From contig URYY01000109.1 in the NCBI GenBank assembly GCA_900552245.1, positions 1 to 7,492 of the forward strand: a stretch of 7,492 nt of DNA. The letters run 5' to 3'. The notes under the pieces are model-generated. The model was not told the origin of the DNA. It was given only the letters and a program-made list of their open reading frames with translations, and made no database searches. The position numbers and the translations under genes were made by a program. Position 1 is the first letter of the stretch; each line of letters opens with the position of its first letter. Below are positions 4,832 through 7,492 of this stretch, in pieces. This DNA comes from an uncultured Opitutales bacterium. Its GTDB lineage: Bacteria > Verrucomicrobiota > Verrucomicrobiia > Opitutales > Intestinicryptomonadaceae.

Positions 4832-7210
4832 TTAGAAAGTAACGAGATTCAAACGGGCCCCAAAGCTTAAGTTGTTTTCGCGCGTGGAACCGCTCCTGAA
4901 AGATATCATGTAATCGACGTACCAAGAGTAGCCCATGCGCATTCTTAAGACGTAGGTTTGGTCCGTCATCTTTGAGAGGCGCGCGTCGTAATTCCACCTG
5001 CCCATTACCATGTACTTTTCAGAAATTCTATACTGAACCATCGCGTAATACTGCGATATCATGGAGTCTAGATAGACATTTCCAAGGTAAACCGCCCATT
5101 CGTCGGAATCGCTTATGCGCACGTAGCCGTCAATTTCAGCCCAAGTTCCGTTGTTTGTATCAAAGCGATTGTAGGCGCCTACTGTAATCCACTTTGCGGG
5201 CGAGACCGAGACATTCACATACAAATCTGAATAGCTTGTGCGCTCGTACTTGTCGGTTATGTACGGAGCGGGGTCAAAATTTACGTCCTGATAAATATCT
5301 AAGCGAGCAATTTCGCGCGAGCCGTAATTCTCATCTCTAGTTTGGAATACGTTTTCAAAGCCAAAGCGCATAGTATTTGTCGTGTACAAATTGTCAGTAT
5401 TGCGCATGAGCCCCAAGTCTAGAATCGACGGATAGGTTCCGAAGTAGAGTTCGTCTATTGGCTTAATTCTACCGCTTCCCTGTGAAGCTGCAGGAATGTA
5501 TCGGTACTGTATTATCGGGCGCAAATTGTGCCTTACGCCGTCTATACCCAAAGTTTTGCTGCGCACCTGCCAAAGCCCCCAAATTTCGGCCTGAGCGTCA
5601 AAGCCGACTTGCCCCAGCATTCTAACGTAGCTTCCCTTATTATCCAAGGTGCTGCCGTAGTAGGTTAGCCTTCCCCCTATCACCGGCGTAAATGAGCTCC
5701 AAGAATTTAGCTTTATCGGGCGAGCCAAACCGTAGTAGGCGTCGAGCCTATCGGTGGAGAAGGTATCGTAAAGCATATCGTTAGAGGCGTTTCTGTAATA
5801 GCCGTAGGCTGCGTAGGCATTTTGATATATGCCCGTGTTTAGAATAGGCAGGGGCGCCATATCAAAGCGTATTTCGGGCAGGCGCTGAACTGACTCCTCC
5901 CAACTGTTTGGCAAAAAGCGAGTAAAGGCCGAGAAAGTGTAGGTATCGCCGTAATACGTAGCCTCTGCGAAATTATCCGGAACTTGGTCTTCGTCAAAGA
6001 TGCTCTCTCTAAAATCTCGCGTTACAAACTCGTCGCTCCAGTAGTTTAATACGGAATTTAACCTGAAGCGCTCGCCTATGCGCATCTTGTTGTTCCAGTC
6101 GATAAAGTATCTGTCATTTGTAATCGGCTTTCCGAGGGAATCAAAGCCCAAGATACCGGCGCCACCGTTATCGTTTATGTAGCCTGAGCGAAATTCGCCG
6201 GATACTGCAAAATTGTCGCTCTCATAATCGTAGTCGGCGGCAGGGCCCACCAAGAAGCCGCGCTTTGAATAGTAATCCAAGAGCATTCCCGGACTAACAT
6301 TTCCAAGTCCTGTGTAAAGAATCGTATTTTGCAGCAAAAGCCCGTAGTCGCCATTGTAGCCCACGCGGTTTTCAATTTCAAATGGAGGCCTGTCCAGACC
6401 GTACTGGGCGTAATAGGGAACGTAGAAAAATGGGGCCGGACCAAACTTAAACAAAACATCGTCCAATTCCAAAAGATTTGTGTTGGCGTCATAGGCGATG
6501 TCCTTAACTTTCATATTTAAAGCAAAGGTATCCGGCTCTCCAAAATACACGGTGGAATCTTTTGCTTTGAAGCTTTTATTAGTGTAATCTAACGAGTTAG
6601 ATTCTATAAAAATCGGGTTTGAGCCAAAGCGCGAATGCCCCGACTTAAATGAGGAATTCTTTATGCCCATACTCAAATTGTCCGACAAAAACCTCAGTTT
6701 TTCCTGAGAGAATCTGACATCTCCGCTTGCCGCGGCAACAGAATCTGCGGACGAAAAGCCTATGACGTCGGCACTCAACTGAAACTGCTTGTCTGTAAGC
6801 TTTGCATTTTTGCGCGCAAGAAGTATGCCGCTTTCGGTGTCGTACTCAACGGGCAAATCGGCAGTTAAGACGGGTTTTGCGCCTTTTAGATTTGCAAAAT
6901 ACTGATTTTTGTACTTTGTATCCGCCTCTTTTTGCTTTTCCTGCAATTTGCGCGATAAATTGCGGCTTTGCGCCGACTCCGCCTCTTCAAGCTGAGCTAA
7001 CTTTTTTTGCCTAGCATTTTCAAGAACTATCCTTTTTTGCTCACGCGCTTCGGCCTCCCGCCTCTTAAGGAGCCCAAAATCTTCAATTTTAGTATCTTTA
7101 CTTTCTGACGATGAAGAAGTTACCCCTGCCCCCGCATCCGCGCAAAGCTGCTGCGAAATTACGCACAGCAAAGCGTAGATAAACAAATTGTATGTCTTAA
7201 AAAAATTCAC
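4832..7210 (-). CDS. lptD: LPS-assembly protein LptD (OstA/Imp), outer-membrane beta-barrel
   Basis: Outer-membrane component of the Lpt bridge that inserts lipopolysaccharide into the outer leaflet, normally plugged by the lipoprotein LptE. 792 residues. The N-terminal signal peptide is MNFFKTYNLFIYALLCVISQ plus QLCADA, with likely signal-peptidase I cleavage near 26; no lipobox fits. Residues about 42-105 form a Lys/Arg/Glu-rich helical stretch. An OstA/LptA-like periplasmic jellyroll covers about 111-260 (repeating patterns such as AKLTDKQFQLSADVI and GDVRFSQEKLRFLSDNLSM), ending in APFFYVPYYAQYG (259-271), a typical LptD junction. The barrel runs from about 270 to the end with alternating aromatic strands, and RHNLRPIIQYRYIP (560-573) matches the family's RH-x-L-x-P block. 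The last residue is Phe, as expected for Bam-inserted proteins. There are no cysteines after residue 23, so the disulfides of E. coli LptD cannot form. The start is GTG 7210 because no other start gives the signal peptide; no nearby Shine-Dalgarno is seen. It leads the cluster with scpA. Confidence 0.9.
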   Translation of the reverse strand: MNFFKTYNLFIYALLCVISQQLCADAGAGVTSSSSESKDTKIEDFGLLKRREAEAREQKRIVLENARQKKLAQLEEAESAQSRNLSRKLQEKQKEADTKYKNQYFANLKGAKPVLTADLPVEYDTESGILLARKNAKLTDKQFQLSADVIGFSSADSVAAASGDVRFSQEKLRFLSDNLSMGIKNSSFKSGHSRFGSNPIFIESNSLDYTNKSFKAKDSTVYFGEPDTFALNMKVKDIAYDANTNLLELDDVLFKFGPAPFFYVPYYAQYGLDRPPFEIENRVGYNGDYGLLLQNTILYTGLGNVSPGMLLDYYSKRGFLVGPAADYDYESDNFAVSGEFRSGYINDNGGAGILGFDSLGKPITNDRYFIDWNNKMRIGERFRLNSVLNYWSDEFVTRDFRESIFDEDQVPDNFAEATYYGDTYTFSAFTRFLPNSWEESVQRLPEIRFDMAPLPILNTGIYQNAYAAYGYYRNASNDMLYDTFSTDRLDAYYGLARPIKLNSWSSFTPVIGGRLTYYGSTLDNKGSYVRMLGQVGFDAQAEIWGLWQVRSKTLGIDGVRHNLRPIIQYRYIPAASQGSGRIKPIDELYFGTYPSILDLGLMRNTDNLYTTNTMRFGFENVFQTRDENYGSREIARLDIYQDVNFDPAPYITDKYERTSYSDLYVNVSVSPAKWITVGAYNRFDTNNGTWAEIDGYVRISDSDEWAVYLGNVYLDSMISQYYAMVQYRISEKYMVMGRWNYDARLSKMTDQTYVLRMRMGYSWYVDYMISFRSGSTRENNLSFGARLNLVTF

Positions 7211-7418
7211 CCGCGCATTTTTAACGACTTTTACCTCTAAAACAAGCTTATTTGTAAGTTAAAACGAGCGCTTTTTTAACTAAAAGTGTAACTTGTAAAA
7301 ATTATTCCAAAGCCTAAATTTGAAAGCAAAGCCAAAAGAATCCGATTTAAGGGCAAAAGTATAATTTTCTAAAAGAGTTTTTAAGTTTTAGGCTTTAACT
7401 TCAGACTTCTATATGCGC
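7211..7418 (-). promoter_or_regulatory. AT-rich leader of the lptD cluster with candidate -10 element
   Basis: This stretch between the upstream terminator and lptD holds no gene I can support. The best promoter element on the minus strand is TATACT (7363-7358), 5/6 to the -10 consensus, but no good -35 lies 16-18 nt upstream. A second weak candidate is AATAAT around 7308-7303. A 10-base inverted repeat, AAAGCCTAAA (7387-7396 read on the minus strand) and TTTAGGCTTT (7309-7318 on the minus strand), flanks the TATACT. Because lptD directly follows a terminator, a promoter must lie in this interval, but its exact position is uncertain. Confidence 0.35.
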
Positions 7419-7444
7419 AAAAAAAGCGAGCTCAAAGAGCCCGC
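7419..7444 (-). terminator. Intrinsic terminator of a minus-strand gene beyond the right edge
   Basis: On the minus strand GCGGGCTC (7444-7437) pairs over 8 positions (one G-U) with GAGCTCGC (7433-7426) around a TTT loop. Seven T follow directly (7425-7419). It implies a minus-strand gene ending just to the right. The last bases of the window (7466-7492) could hold its final codons: stops are present at 7471-7469 (TAG) and 7468-7466 (TGA) in two frames, but too little is visible to choose. Confidence 0.9.
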
Positions 7445-7492
7445 CTTTAAAGCTAAAAATAAATTCACCTATTCAGTCTGGCATAGTATACC

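Noticed and set aside
7466..7492. Possible last codons of an upstream minus-strand gene (for example a frame ending VYYARLNR-stop)
   Set aside because: The terminator implies such a gene, but fewer than 30 bases are visible and three frames carry stops, so the frame cannot be chosen.

Overview
The window reads as a slice of a Gram-negative, probably anaerobic bacterium. It encodes an outer-membrane LPS-assembly protein (LptD) and an oxygen-sensitive class III ribonucleotide reductase (NrdD). Base composition is mid-range, with frequent ATA (Ile) and CGC (Arg) codons, and only one of the five genes has a clear Shine-Dalgarno sequence. A Verrucomicrobia/PVC-type or similar lineage is my impression only; no marker gene in the window settles it.

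Every supported gene is on the minus strand, so transcription runs right to left. At the right edge (7419-7444) an intrinsic terminator closes an unseen upstream gene. An AT-rich leader follows (7211-7418) with a candidate -10 element. Next comes a tightly packed cluster with gaps of 6, 19 and 24 nt: lptD (outer-membrane LPS translocon), scpA (SMC-complex kleisin), a 79-residue protein of unknown function, and a short CstA-family carbon-starvation/peptide-pyruvate transporter. A strong intrinsic terminator (2003-2035) ends this unit.

The 444-base gap 1642-2085 is all regulatory. After the cstA terminator there is a plausible promoter (TTGACG with a -10 around 1965-1972), then a well-conserved cobalamin (B12) riboswitch aptamer (about 1778-1956). 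A long terminator hairpin with a U-rich tail (about 1654-1721) follows, and then the start of nrdD at 1641. nrdD runs off the left edge after 547 codons, so its zinc site and glycyl-radical C-terminus lie outside the window.

The most interesting feature is this last arrangement: a B12-sensing riboswitch, apparently of the transcription-termination type, in front of the B12-independent anaerobic ribonucleotide reductase. The likely logic is that B12 sufficiency shuts off NrdD while a B12-dependent class II enzyme (NrdJ), encoded elsewhere, makes deoxynucleotides. I found no mobile elements, CRISPR arrays, tRNAs or rRNAs.
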